In this document: positions 25,096 through 32,740 of the stretch, piece after piece
Layout of the letters: each line of letters opens with the position of its first letter
Position numbering within the stretch: position 1 is the stretch's first letter
NCBI GenBank assembly: GCA_964527835.1
Contig: CAZGNV010000002.1
Span: forward strand, 1-64,000
DNA length: 64,000 bases
Source of the DNA: JAFDCJ01 sp964527835
Lineage (GTDB): Bacteria; Desulfobacterota; Desulfobacteria; Desulfobacterales; JAFDCJ01
Direction of reading: 5' to 3'
Notes under the pieces: generated by a model
The model's database searches: none
What the model was told of the DNA's origin: nothing
The model's input: the letters and a program-made list of their open reading frames with translations, nothing else
Made by a program: the position numbers and the translations under genes

Positions 25096-26292
25096 TTACC
25101 CGGCCAGGCATCCGGCGGCAAACTGCACCATTTCCTCGGTCGCCTTTGAAAACTGCTGCGCGGTGCGCTCCAGGGCCGGATGGCTGTTATATTCATCCCG
25201 GCTGTACCCGTCTTCGGCATAAGCCCGCTCAAAATAGGGCACGCGCATCAGCTTGTCCATGACATCTTTGGGAATGTCTTCCAGGATGCGATCCTTCTCA
25301 AAGGTGATCTGCTCAACATCCGGCAAAAACAGCACCTGCTCGATAAAACCCGGCGGACAAGTCACAATGATATCCGCCCCGGTTTTTTCCTCCAGGTGCC
25401 AGATGCGGTTGTGCCCGTCTACGGTGGGACCGACGCGCAGTGAGCAGGACAGCATCTTGCTGGGCATATTGTTGTCCTTTAAAAATTTGTAGGCTTTCTT
25501 GAAGATTGCCAGTTCCGCCAGCCGCACCTCCCCGTCGGAAAGCTCGACGCCTTTTTCCTTCGCAAAATCCCTCAAACCGCCCAGATCGCCGTAGCGCGAT
25601 TCCATGTGGGTGATCACCGAGCGCCACTTGCTCAAATCAACCCCGTTGCTCTTGGCTTTTTCCAGGCCTCGCTGCACGGTTCGGGCGCAGTCCACCAGTT
25701 GGGGCAAAATGAAAGTCAGGGTGTTGTTGGTGGAAATGCCTTTGGCTGTCAGATGCTCGATGACCTCGTAGCCCTGCTTCGAGCCGGGAACCTTGATCAT
25801 CACATTGGGATTGATCGCTGCCAGCTCTTCGGCCTGTCTGATCATGGCATCGGTGTCGAACACGCTGCGCGGATCCACCTGCCCGGACAAATAGCCTTCC
25901 CTGTAACCACTGGCTTCAAACAGCGGCAGGTACATGTCCGAGCCGGCCTTGACCACGCTTTTGTAAAGCTGCCAGAACAGGGTTTCGGTGTCGATCCCCG
26001 GGTTTTGGGCCTTGAGCTCTTCGGCCACCTGCTGCCAGCGGGCTTCATCGTCCCGGATGGCCTGCAAGGACAGCGGCGGGTTGGTGGTCACCCCCCGAAA
26101 CAGCTGGCTGGCCGGATTGTCCGGGTTGTACATCCGGTCAAACTGCTGCTGCAGCAATTCGCGATCACCGGGCTGGGCTTTTGCAAGCATTTTCCGGCAC
26201 CAGTTGGTAAAAATCACCGGCGACGAATCCCACCAGATTTCCATGCCCGGACTGATGTCGGCCAGGCGTTCAAAAAAATTACGTTCTTCCAT
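25096..26292 (-). CDS. tal: Transaldolase family protein
   Basis: Transaldolase-type class I aldolase of 398 residues, longer than the common 220- or 320-residue forms. GVTTNPPLSLQ matches the N-terminal family signature, NPNVMIKVPGSKQGYEVIEHL carries the Schiff-base lysine, and GISTNNTLTFILPQ the following strand. The C-terminal 120 residues (from DIIVTCPPGF on) extend beyond the barrel. The ATG at 26292 has AGGAGG seven bases away; a GTG two codons earlier is too close to that site. It lies between the GntR regulator and alanine dehydrogenase, so it belongs to the regulated unit. Substrate could be sedoheptulose-7-phosphate or a related ketose. Confidence 0.88.
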   Translation of the reverse strand: MEERNFFERLADISPGMEIWWDSSPVIFTNWCRKMLAKAQPGDRELLQQQFDRMYNPDNPASQLFRGVTTNPPLSLQAIRDDEARWQQVAEELKAQNPGIDTETLFWQLYKSVVKAGSDMYLPLFEASGYREGYLSGQVDPRSVFDTDAMIRQAEELAAINPNVMIKVPGSKQGYEVIEHLTAKGISTNNTLTFILPQLVDCARTVQRGLEKAKSNGVDLSKWRSVITHMESRYGDLGGLRDFAKEKGVELSDGEVRLAELAIFKKAYKFLKDNNMPSKMLSCSLRVGPTVDGHNRIWHLEEKTGADIIVTCPPGFIEQVLFLPDVEQITFEKDRILEDIPKDVMDKLMRVPYFERAYAEDGYSRDEYNSHPALERTAQQFSKATEEMVQFAAGCLAG

Positions 26293-26375
26293 TTTCACTC
26301 CTCCTGCAGATTGAATGTTATGCGCGACTATTTTTCCAAAACCGTCTGATTCCAGGCCCTGATTTTGACCGGGAA

Positions 26376-27155
26376 TTACTTGGCTGTAAGATGCACGATT
26401 TTATCCGGCCGGTGATGATAGCCGCCCAGTTCAATTTCAAGTTTGTATTTATCGCCCCGGTGATAGGTATGCAGCACTTCCACCGGCAGGCTGTTTTCGT
26501 CGAAGGTGACACTTTCCAGAAAAATACCCGCTGCGTTTTCCGGCAGTTCGAGGATTGCGGCAATTTTTTCGTCCAGATTCACCGCGCTGATGGTCTGTTT
26601 GCAGCGTGCCAGGACGACATTGAAATCCTCGGCATAAAGGCGGTACATGGAGCCGGTCAGATCCATGTCCAGAATTGCGTTAAAACGGTCATGGGGCAGA
26701 TAGCTTTCTTCATAAATATAGGGAATTCCGTCGCCGACTCTGACCCGCCGGACGGCGATCACCTGGGCGCCGGCACCCAGAAACAGTGCTTCACTCACAT
26801 CGGCCGCCGCCGGTTCGACCCCCTTTTCCAGGATGCGGGTTTCCTCCTTGATTCCGCTGTCACGCATCAGATCGGCAAAGCTCAGGATATGCTCCAGTTT
26901 GTGCCTCAACTCCACAGGCGCTGCAGCGGCCACAAAGGTCCCGGTTCCTTTCACCTTTCTGACCAGGCCCAGGGCGACAAGTTCGGAGATCGCCTGGCGC
27001 AGGGTGTTGCGGTTCACCCCGCAGATTTTGGCAAGCTCCACCTCCGACGGCAGCTTCTCGCCCGGCTTATAACGGCCGGTCTGGATCAGTTCCCTGAGCC
27101 AGGCGGTTATCTGGAGATATTTGGGAATCGGATTGGTGGTATCAACGATTTTCAA
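26376..27155 (-). CDS. GntR family transcriptional regulator, HutC subfamily
   Basis: DNA-binding repressor of 259 residues. The winged helix-turn-helix spans about residues 5-75 (PKYLQITAWLRELIQTGRY, KLPSEVELAKICGVNRNTLR, GTGTFV). The UTRA effector domain follows (IYEESYLPHDRFNAIL, ISAVNLDEKIAAILEL, FLESVTFDENSLPVEVLHTY). I place the start at TTG 27155 because AGGAGG lies exactly seven bases upstream and the protein then begins at the usual position; ATG codons at 27182 and 27191 lie upstream of that ribosome site. An 18-bp palindrome fitting the HutC-type consensus sits in its promoter (27278-27295). Downstream lie transaldolase and alanine dehydrogenase. The effector is probably the TRAP substrate or a metabolite of it. 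Confidence 0.9.
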   Translation of the reverse strand: MKIVDTTNPIPKYLQITAWLRELIQTGRYKPGEKLPSEVELAKICGVNRNTLRQAISELVALGLVRKVKGTGTFVAAAAPVELRHKLEHILSFADLMRDSGIKEETRILEKGVEPAAADVSEALFLGAGAQVIAVRRVRVGDGIPYIYEESYLPHDRFNAILDMDLTGSMYRLYAEDFNVVLARCKQTISAVNLDEKIAAILELPENAAGIFLESVTFDENSLPVEVLHTYHRGDKYKLEIELGGYHHRPDKIVHLTAK

Positions 27156-27277
27156 TGCAATGCCTCCTGTGCTGCTAACCATTGCAGACATTCAGTGCGA
27201 ACATCAAAGGGCCGGGGGGAATGGATCATAAACTGTTAATAAAGCAAAACTTTGAAAATCCAAATTGTCTATTGGGT

Positions 27278-27295
27278 TAGATGTATATACATCTA
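27278..27295. promoter_or_regulatory. GntR/HutC operator palindrome
   Basis: TAGATGTATATACATCTA is an 18-bp perfect palindrome whose core GTATATAC fits the GntR-family consensus GTMTAKAC. It lies 123 bases upstream of the regulator's TTG start and covers the predicted -10 box, as expected for autorepression. Confidence 0.7.
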
Positions 27296-27313
27296 CTAAA
27301 ACAAAAAATGCAA
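27284..27313 (-). promoter_or_regulatory. Predicted promoter of the gntR-tal-ald unit
   Basis: On the minus strand TTGCAT (27313-27308) is followed after 18 bases by TATATA (27289-27284). The -10 hexamer is inside the operator palindrome. The leader to the TTG start would be about 120 bases. The rest of the 27156-27373 gap is AT-rich with no other feature seen. Confidence 0.45.
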
Positions 27314-27373
27314 GCAAAATTTTTGAAAAAATCGCAAAAAGTCCTTTTTTAGGGGAAAAAGTGGTGAATCGGC

Positions 27374-28327
27374 TTAAACCGGAACCCCATATTCTGCTTT
27401 AATAAATTTCAGGTTCCCAATGGCATTTTCGTATTTGGTCTTGCCGTAGCTGTAATAGTCAAACTCTATTTTTGAAATATTGAGCTGAATCAGACTCCAC
27501 AGGAACCAGTAAATATCAGGGAAGGGTTTAAACAGGTCAATGCGATAGAGGACATGCTCAAATCTTCGGCCCGCGCAATAGGCTTCAACAATCTGCTTTT
27601 CCGATTCCCGCGGAACGAGAATTTCCTGAAACATGTCCGCAATATCATAATACAGCGGCGCCATCCCGGCATACTCCCAATCGATGATATACATGGGCGA
27701 ATCATATCTGTCCAGGGCATCGTCGTTTATGAGCAGGAAATTGTCCGCCAGCAGGTCATTATGACAGGCAGTGTATTCCGATTCCGGAATGTTGATAATA
27801 CTCGACAGCTTGATGAGTCTTTCAATGGTGCCGGCAATGTCAAATTCCGGGTAGTCTGCATCGAGCCGGGCGAGTATGGTTGCCATCCTCATCACTTCCA
27901 CCAGCGGATTGAAGACTCTTTCCAGATCCACCCCGCTGTCGTGAATTTTGCGGATCGCCTCCACAATTTTTGGGTAAAGGGATGCATCCAGAAAATGATC
28001 ATTGGTCAAAACAATGCAATCATCGATAAATTCAACGATGGTCACGCCTTTTTCGGGCAGATACTTCACTAAATTGGAACATACCCCGATTTTTGACATT
28101 TCCCTCAAGGTGTGAGCTTCATGATCGCGGTTGATGAAAAGATCGGTTTTATCCCCATAGATGCGAACCGTGTAATCGCCCTTCTCGGACTGAACCCGGT
28201 ACAGTTTGTTGGTAATCCCACCGCTTAACTGGCTGATGCGGACATCGAGGCCTTTCCATTCCGGCAAAAGCTCATAACAGGTTTGGGGGGTAAACTCCTC
28301 TTCCAAAAGGCGTGTTGCGGTGCCCAT
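27374..28327 (-). CDS. Phosphotransferase of the choline kinase/aminoglycoside kinase family
   Basis: Kinase-fold protein of 317 residues. LSGGITNKLYRVQ is the nucleotide loop, YTVRIYGDKTDLFINRDHEA carries the lysine-equivalent and acidic anchor, TACHNDLLADNFLLIND is the catalytic loop (HxDxxxxN), and MYIIDWEYAGMAPLYYDIADM holds the metal-binding aspartate. This order is that of choline/ethanolamine kinases (LicA-like). The start has GAGGGAGG upstream. It precedes the GntR gene by about 220 bases and lies divergent from the TRAP transporter genes across a 653-base gap. It probably phosphorylates a small alcohol or amine taken up by the cell; choline is possible but not shown. Confidence 0.85.
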   Translation of the reverse strand: MGTATRLLEEEFTPQTCYELLPEWKGLDVRISQLSGGITNKLYRVQSEKGDYTVRIYGDKTDLFINRDHEAHTLREMSKIGVCSNLVKYLPEKGVTIVEFIDDCIVLTNDHFLDASLYPKIVEAIRKIHDSGVDLERVFNPLVEVMRMATILARLDADYPEFDIAGTIERLIKLSSIINIPESEYTACHNDLLADNFLLINDDALDRYDSPMYIIDWEYAGMAPLYYDIADMFQEILVPRESEKQIVEAYCAGRRFEHVLYRIDLFKPFPDIYWFLWSLIQLNISKIEFDYYSYGKTKYENAIGNLKFIKAEYGVPV

Positions 28328-28617
28328 ATTGCGCCTCCCTCTTTATTTGGTCGCAAACAGTTCAGGTCCCGGCAAAAAATTCCACCAGCCGGCAAGTCGC
28401 CGCCCGTTACAATTAAAACGATTTTGGGGATTCAATCCCATCGCGTTTATTTGGCCCGAGAAAATATAACGGGTGCTCGCAGCAAGTCAATCCCTTTTTT
28501 GGCTGCAAAAATTGCGCTTTGCCGATTTGCCGAAATTTTGCAGCCGCCACACTTGCAGGAATACATATCCCGGGGGTCACCTTCAATCTTAAACCGCCGG
28601 CAGTTTACAAAAAAAAC
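28328..28617. other. Non-coding stretch, no gene seen
   Basis: This part of the 653-base divergent gap (28328-28980) holds only short, poorly supported reading frames lacking ribosome sites. No RNA gene was recognised. The remainder, to 28980, contains the TRAP operon promoter and operator candidates. Confidence 0.5.
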
Positions 28618-28646
28618 TTGACAGCACCTTAAAGCAGGATATAGAC
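28618..28646 (+). promoter_or_regulatory. Predicted promoter of the TRAP operon with overlapping operator-like site
   Basis: TTGACA (28618-28623) and TATAGA (28640-28645) are separated by 16 bases. The -10 box sits inside ATATAGAC (28639-28646), seven of eight positions of the GTATAGAC-type GntR half-site. The leader to dctP would be about 330 bases. Confidence 0.45.
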
Positions 28647-28840
28647 AGATGACAGGTACAATTCCCAATGACCATGATAATTGGGAAACTTGGCTTGCGG
28701 TTTGACCGCACTAACCTGTGGAATCTTGCCTTTTCAGATTTAGAGCCGACCCGACTCGTTGAAAAATTGTCTGAGCCCTTCCGCCGAGACTGTAAAAAGG
28801 TTTTTATAACAGCGGAGGGAGACAAAGTTTTTATCAAAAA

Positions 28841-28852
28841 CTGTATAGACAG
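28841..28852. promoter_or_regulatory. GntR/HutC-type operator candidate upstream of dctP
   Basis: CTGTATAGACAG has the core GTATAGAC, an exact fit to GTMTAKAC, with symmetric CT/AG flanks. It lies 129 bases upstream of the dctP start. Together with the palindrome in the gntR promoter it suggests that the same regulator controls both units. Confidence 0.5.
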
Positions 28853-28980
28853 GTAGTCTGCCATGCTTTGTTGGTGTCGATCCACCACCTCTTTGAAGCT
28901 TTTTCGCAACATTATTTACCGTTTCGCCTTTGTCAATCCGGTTGGATATTAACCCAAACCCATGAAAGGAGCCAGGTAAA

Positions 28981-30033
28981 ATGAAAAGACGCGATTTTAT
29001 TAAAAAGGCAGGAGTGGGAGCAGCCGCTGCTGTGGCAGCCACAGCGGTAAATGCACCTTTTGTTCATGCAGCCAAAAAGACGACCATCAAGTGGCGGATG
29101 CAGACCTATGCCGGACCGGCCCTGGCTGCCCATGTCATTAAACCGTCAATCGATGCCTTTAACAAGGCCGCCAATGGAGAAATGATCATCGAACTGTACA
29201 ATGCCGATCAACTGGTGCCCCACGGCGAGCTGTTCAGAGCCGTCCAGAAAGGGACCATCGACGCGGTCCAGAGTGATGATGACTCCATTGCGGCTCCCGT
29301 GGATGTGGCCATATTTGCGGCTTACTTTCCCTTTGCGTCACGCTATTCCCTGGACGTTCCCGTGCTGTGGAACTGGTACGGGCTCAATAAAATCTGGGAA
29401 GAAGCCTATGCCGAGGTCAAGGGGGTCACCTGGCTGAGCGCCGGGGCCTGGGATCCGTGCAATTTCGCGACCACCAAGCCAATTCGAAGCATTAAAGACC
29501 TTAAGGGACTGAGAATGTATATGTTCCCAACGGGGGGGCGGTTCATGCAGCAATTCGGCGTGGTTCCGATGTCGCTGCCCTATGAGGACGTGCAGATGGC
29601 CATCCAGACCGGCGAACTGGATGGGGTTGCCTGGTCCGGCATCACCGAGGACTACACCGTCGGCTGGGCCGATGTCACCAAATATTACCTGACAAACCCC
29701 ATTTCCGGTGCCTGGGCGGGCTCCTATTTTGTCCACACCGATTCATGGGAGGCCGTGCCGGATCACCTCAAGACGCTGTTCCGGCTTTGCATTGACAGTT
29801 CGCATTATTACCGGCAACACTGGTACTGGTGGGGCGAAGCCCATTACCGCACCAAGGGCGGCAAACTGAAGCTTACCTCCATTCCCAAAGAAGAATGGAA
29901 GCAGGTGGAGGACGCAGCCCTCAAATTCTGGGACAAGATTGCAAAAAAGAGCCCCCGCAACGCCAAGGTGGTCAAAATACTCAAGGAATATGCCCAGACC
30001 ATGAAAGCCGCCGGTCCTCCCTACCGGTACTAA
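28981..30033 (+). CDS. TRAP transporter solute-binding protein (DctP family), Tat-exported
   Basis: Periplasmic binding protein of 350 residues. The N-terminus MKRRDFIKKAGVGAAAAVAA is a twin-arginine (Tat) signal with the likely cleavage after FVHA. IKWRMQTYAGPALAAHVIKP starts the mature domain, LKGLRMYMFPTGGRFMQQFG carries the conserved Arg that binds a substrate carboxylate in most TRAP binders, and GELDGVAWSGITEDYTVGW follows. The start has AAAGGAGCC upstream. Two hairpins separate it from the permease genes. The ligand is probably a carboxylate or sulfonate; it is not identifiable from sequence. Confidence 0.92.
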   Translation: MKRRDFIKKAGVGAAAAVAATAVNAPFVHAAKKTTIKWRMQTYAGPALAAHVIKPSIDAFNKAANGEMIIELYNADQLVPHGELFRAVQKGTIDAVQSDDDSIAAPVDVAIFAAYFPFASRYSLDVPVLWNWYGLNKIWEEAYAEVKGVTWLSAGAWDPCNFATTKPIRSIKDLKGLRMYMFPTGGRFMQQFGVVPMSLPYEDVQMAIQTGELDGVAWSGITEDYTVGWADVTKYYLTNPISGAWAGSYFVHTDSWEAVPDHLKTLFRLCIDSSHYYRQHWYWWGEAHYRTKGGKLKLTSIPKEEWKQVEDAALKFWDKIAKKSPRNAKVVKILKEYAQTMKAAGPPYRY

Positions 30034-30067
30034 TGAATCTCTGGCCATAAGCGTTTAAATCGGCATC

Positions 30068-30179
30068 CAGGCAGCCTTCCCTGTCTTGGGAGCGGACCCG
30101 AACAGGGAAGGCCTGCCTTTGCAGGGCTCCGATTTAACCCGATGCGGAAGATTCCCCGGGCCATGCGCGGGGAATCTTC
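30068..30179 (+). terminator. Two hairpins between dctP and the TRAP permease genes
   Basis: The first hairpin pairs CAGGCAGCCTTCCCTGT (30068-30084) with ACAGGGAAGGCCTGCC (30101-30116) and ends in a short T run. The second pairs GAAGATTCCCCG (30147-30158) perfectly with CGGGGAATCTTC (30168-30179). Neither has a long poly-T tail, so partial termination or 3'-end protection of the binding-protein mRNA is more likely than a full stop. Confidence 0.6.
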
Positions 30180-30233
30180 ATTCTCAGCGTTTAAGTCAAT
30201 TCAGGTAGAAAGTATTGGAGGAAAGGGGTTGAC

Positions 30234-30743
30234 ATGCCTAAAGCGATTAAAACCTTCGTACGATATGTTAACGCCGTGAACAAGGGAGTCGGCAAGTTTT
30301 CGATGTACATGGTTTTCGCCATGATGGGGGTTCTGCTGTTTGAATCCATATCGCGGACCATTTTTAACACACCCCACATATGGGTCGTGGAAGTCGCCCA
30401 GTTTCTGATGGCCGCCTATTACCTGCTGGGCGGCGGCTACTCCATGATCCTCAAGGGGCATGTGAGGATGGATCTGCTCTACGGCCGATGGTCGGCCAAA
30501 GGACAGGCGATCGCTGATCTGATCACCACCCCTTTCCTGATCTTTTACCTGGTGCTTCTCCTTTACGGCGGCCTTTCCGGCCTCCAATATGCGCTGGAAT
30601 ACGGGCAGAAAAATTACACCCCGTGGGCACCGCCGCTGGCACCCATCAAATTCATCATGGTCGTCGGCATCGCCCTGATGCTGCTGCAGACCATCGCCAC
30701 GTTTTTCCAGGACTGGGCAAAGGCCAAAGGGGAGGAGATATAA
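30234..30743 (+). CDS. TRAP transporter small permease (DctQ family)
   Basis: Inner-membrane protein of 169 residues with four predicted helices (MYMVFAMMGVLLFESISRTI, a segment near VVEVAQFLMAAYYLL, LITTPFLIFYLVLLLY, FIMVVGIALMLLQTI). The central WVVEVAQFLM and GHVRMDLLYGRW blocks are typical of DctQ. It is followed after one base by the large permease gene. It partners the DctM protein and the binding protein upstream to import solute with a sodium gradient. Confidence 0.9.
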   Translation: MPKAIKTFVRYVNAVNKGVGKFSMYMVFAMMGVLLFESISRTIFNTPHIWVVEVAQFLMAAYYLLGGGYSMILKGHVRMDLLYGRWSAKGQAIADLITTPFLIFYLVLLLYGGLSGLQYALEYGQKNYTPWAPPLAPIKFIMVVGIALMLLQTIATFFQDWAKAKGEEI

Positions 30744-30744
30744 T

Positions 30745-32067
30745 ATGAGCTATGAACTGATTGCCCTGCTGATTTTCACCTCGATGATGCTCATGCTTCT
30801 CACCGGACAGCGGGTCTTCGGTGCCATCGGCGGGGTCGCCACGCTTTTCGCCTTGCTTCTGTGGGGCAAGGGCGCCTCGGAAATGCCGTTTCACGCAAGC
30901 TTCGTGCTGCTCAACTGGTATCCGCTGTTGACCTTGCCGTTGTTCATTTACATGGGCTACATGTTTTCCGAGTCAGGAATTGCAAGCGACCTTTACAACA
31001 TGTTCCATGTCTGGATGGGGCCGCTCAATGGGGGCCTAGCCATCGGCACCATCGGTCTGATGACCGCCGTGGCGGCAATGAACGGCCTGAGCGTGGCCGG
31101 CATGGCCATTGGCGCCAGCCTGGCCTTGCCGGAAATGATGAAACGCAAATATGACAAGGTGATGGTGACCGGCGTCATCCAGGCCGGCAGTTCCCTGGGC
31201 ATCATGGTCCCTCCCAGCGTGGTCCTCGTGCTCTATGGGATGATTGCCCGGCAGCCGGTGGGCCAGCTCTGGCTGGCCGGCGTTTTCCCCGGCTTTCTGC
31301 TGGCTTTTCTGTTCGTCGCCTACATCGCGATTCGATGCAAACTCAGACCGGAGTTGGGACCGGCATTACCGCCGGAGGAGCGGCAGGTGGGCTGGGCGGA
31401 AAAATTGCGGCTGCTCAGGGCTGGAATAATTCCGCTGGTCATCATTTTTTCCATGACCGGGCTGTTTTTAATGGGTATCACCAGCCTGGTTGAATGTTCC
31501 GCAGCCGGTGCAGCGGCAACGACCCTTGCCGCCTGGGTCAACCGCCGCTTGAGCTGGAAGGTAATTGAAGATACCCTGCGCAACACCCTGAGTGTGAGCT
31601 GCATGTTCATGTGGGTCATCCTGGCGGCCCTGTGTTTTGGTGCCGTTTTCGACGGTCTCGGCGCTGTCCATGCCATCGAGCTTCTGTTTCTCGAAAAGTG
31701 GGGATTCGGACCGTGGGGCGTGCTCATCATGATGCAGATCACCTACATTCTGATGGGCATGTTTCTCGATGACACGGCCATGCTCATCATCGTGGCGCCT
31801 CTTTATGTCCCGCTGGTCATCAAGCTGGGGTTCAACCCGGTCTGGTACGGGGTTCTGTACACCATCACCTGCCAGATTGCCTACATGACCCCTCCCTTCG
31901 GTTACAACCTGTTTCTGATGAAGGCCATGGCGCCTCCGGAAATCACCCTGGCCGATATTTATCGCTCGATCATCCCCTTTGTACTGGTGATGATGGTGGG
32001 GCTGGCCATTGTGATTTTGTTTCCCCAGATCGCCCTGTGGCTGCCCGATCTATATTTCAGGAGATAA
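30745..32067 (+). CDS. TRAP transporter large permease (DctM family)
   Basis: Inner-membrane permease of 440 residues with about 12 hydrophobic segments. LPLFIYMGYMFSESGIASDL, AAMNGLSVAGMAIGASLALP, MMKRKYDKVMVTGVIQAGSS and GIMVPPSVVLVLYGMIA are DctM hallmarks, as is MTPPFGYNLFLMKA in the second half. The start follows the DctQ stop by one base, with GGAGGAGATATA as ribosome site inside dctQ. The next gene is a universal stress protein, as in several characterised TRAP operons. Confidence 0.93.
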   Translation: MSYELIALLIFTSMMLMLLTGQRVFGAIGGVATLFALLLWGKGASEMPFHASFVLLNWYPLLTLPLFIYMGYMFSESGIASDLYNMFHVWMGPLNGGLAIGTIGLMTAVAAMNGLSVAGMAIGASLALPEMMKRKYDKVMVTGVIQAGSSLGIMVPPSVVLVLYGMIARQPVGQLWLAGVFPGFLLAFLFVAYIAIRCKLRPELGPALPPEERQVGWAEKLRLLRAGIIPLVIIFSMTGLFLMGITSLVECSAAGAAATTLAAWVNRRLSWKVIEDTLRNTLSVSCMFMWVILAALCFGAVFDGLGAVHAIELLFLEKWGFGPWGVLIMMQITYILMGMFLDDTAMLIIVAPLYVPLVIKLGFNPVWYGVLYTITCQIAYMTPPFGYNLFLMKAMAPPEITLADIYRSIIPFVLVMMVGLAIVILFPQIALWLPDLYFRR

Positions 32068-32094
32068 AATAAAATCCTCAGTAAGGATGTCAAA

Positions 32095-32613
32095 ATGCAA
32101 TTGCCCCCTGTTCAGATCAGAAAAATCCTGTACGCCACCGACCTGTCGCCAACCGCCGTGCATGCCTTTTCCTATGCCGTCAGTCTTGCCAATCGGTATG
32201 GCGCCGGCATTACGATTCTGCATGTGCTGACGGAATTTCCCGGTGAGCAATATATTGCGAATATGATCAGCGCCGAAACATGGGAGACGATCAAACAACA
32301 GCACTATTCCAAGGCCCGGCAGGAGCTGATCGGCAAAAAAAGGGCGCCGGACGCCTTAAAGGAGGTTCTCCAGGCATTTTCCGAGGAGACAAAGGCCGCC
32401 GCAAAAGACCAGGCCTTTGCCACCGATGAAATCCTGATTAAAACCGGAGCGCCGGCAGAAGTGATCGTGCAAACCGCCAAAGAGCAAAATTGTGACCTTA
32501 TCGTCATGGGGACCCACGGCCAGGGCGTCATTGCTGAAGTGCTAATCGGCAGCACCGCCAAATGGGTGGTGCGGCATTCCACCATTCCGGTGCTGGTCGT
32601 TCGGCTGCCCTAG
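32095..32613 (+). CDS. Universal stress protein (UspA family)
   Basis: Cytoplasmic UspA-fold protein of 172 residues. ILYATDLSPTAVHAFSYAVS is the first strand and helix, and GTHGQGVIAEVLIGSTAKWV carries the G-x2-G-x9-G(S/T) ATP-binding loop. It is the last gene of the TRAP operon, 27 bases after dctM. UspA-type proteins regulate some TRAP transporters (TeaD is the known case), so a nucleotide-linked control of this transporter is plausible. A partial 191-bp element follows at 32634. Confidence 0.9.
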   Translation: MQLPPVQIRKILYATDLSPTAVHAFSYAVSLANRYGAGITILHVLTEFPGEQYIANMISAETWETIKQQHYSKARQELIGKKRAPDALKEVLQAFSEETKAAAKDQAFATDEILIKTGAPAEVIVQTAKEQNCDLIVMGTHGQGVIAEVLIGSTAKWVVRHSTIPVLVVRLP

Positions 32614-32633
32614 ATGGCGTCAGCATAAAATAA

Positions 32634-32695
32634 TGATGGTCCCGTAAAAGGTCATTTTCGAGCGACATCAACCCTTTTCGGAAAAAGAGCCGTGA
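32634..32695. repeat. Partial copy of the 191-bp element
   Basis: TGATGGTCCCGTAAAAGGTC, then CATTTTCGAGCGACATCAAC and CCTTTTCGGAAAAAGAGC, match one half of the full element almost exactly. The copy stops abruptly. It sits between the convergent uspA and acyl-CoA synthetase genes. Confidence 0.85.
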
Positions 32696-32740
32696 TTAGA
32701 TATTCTTGCTTACTCCCCGTGTCCATTTGGGGCGCCAGGT

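Noticed and set aside
28447..28912. Short frames between the choline-kinase-like and dctP genes
   Set aside because: No ribosome sites, overlapping on both strands, and no protein-like composition; the region looks regulatory.
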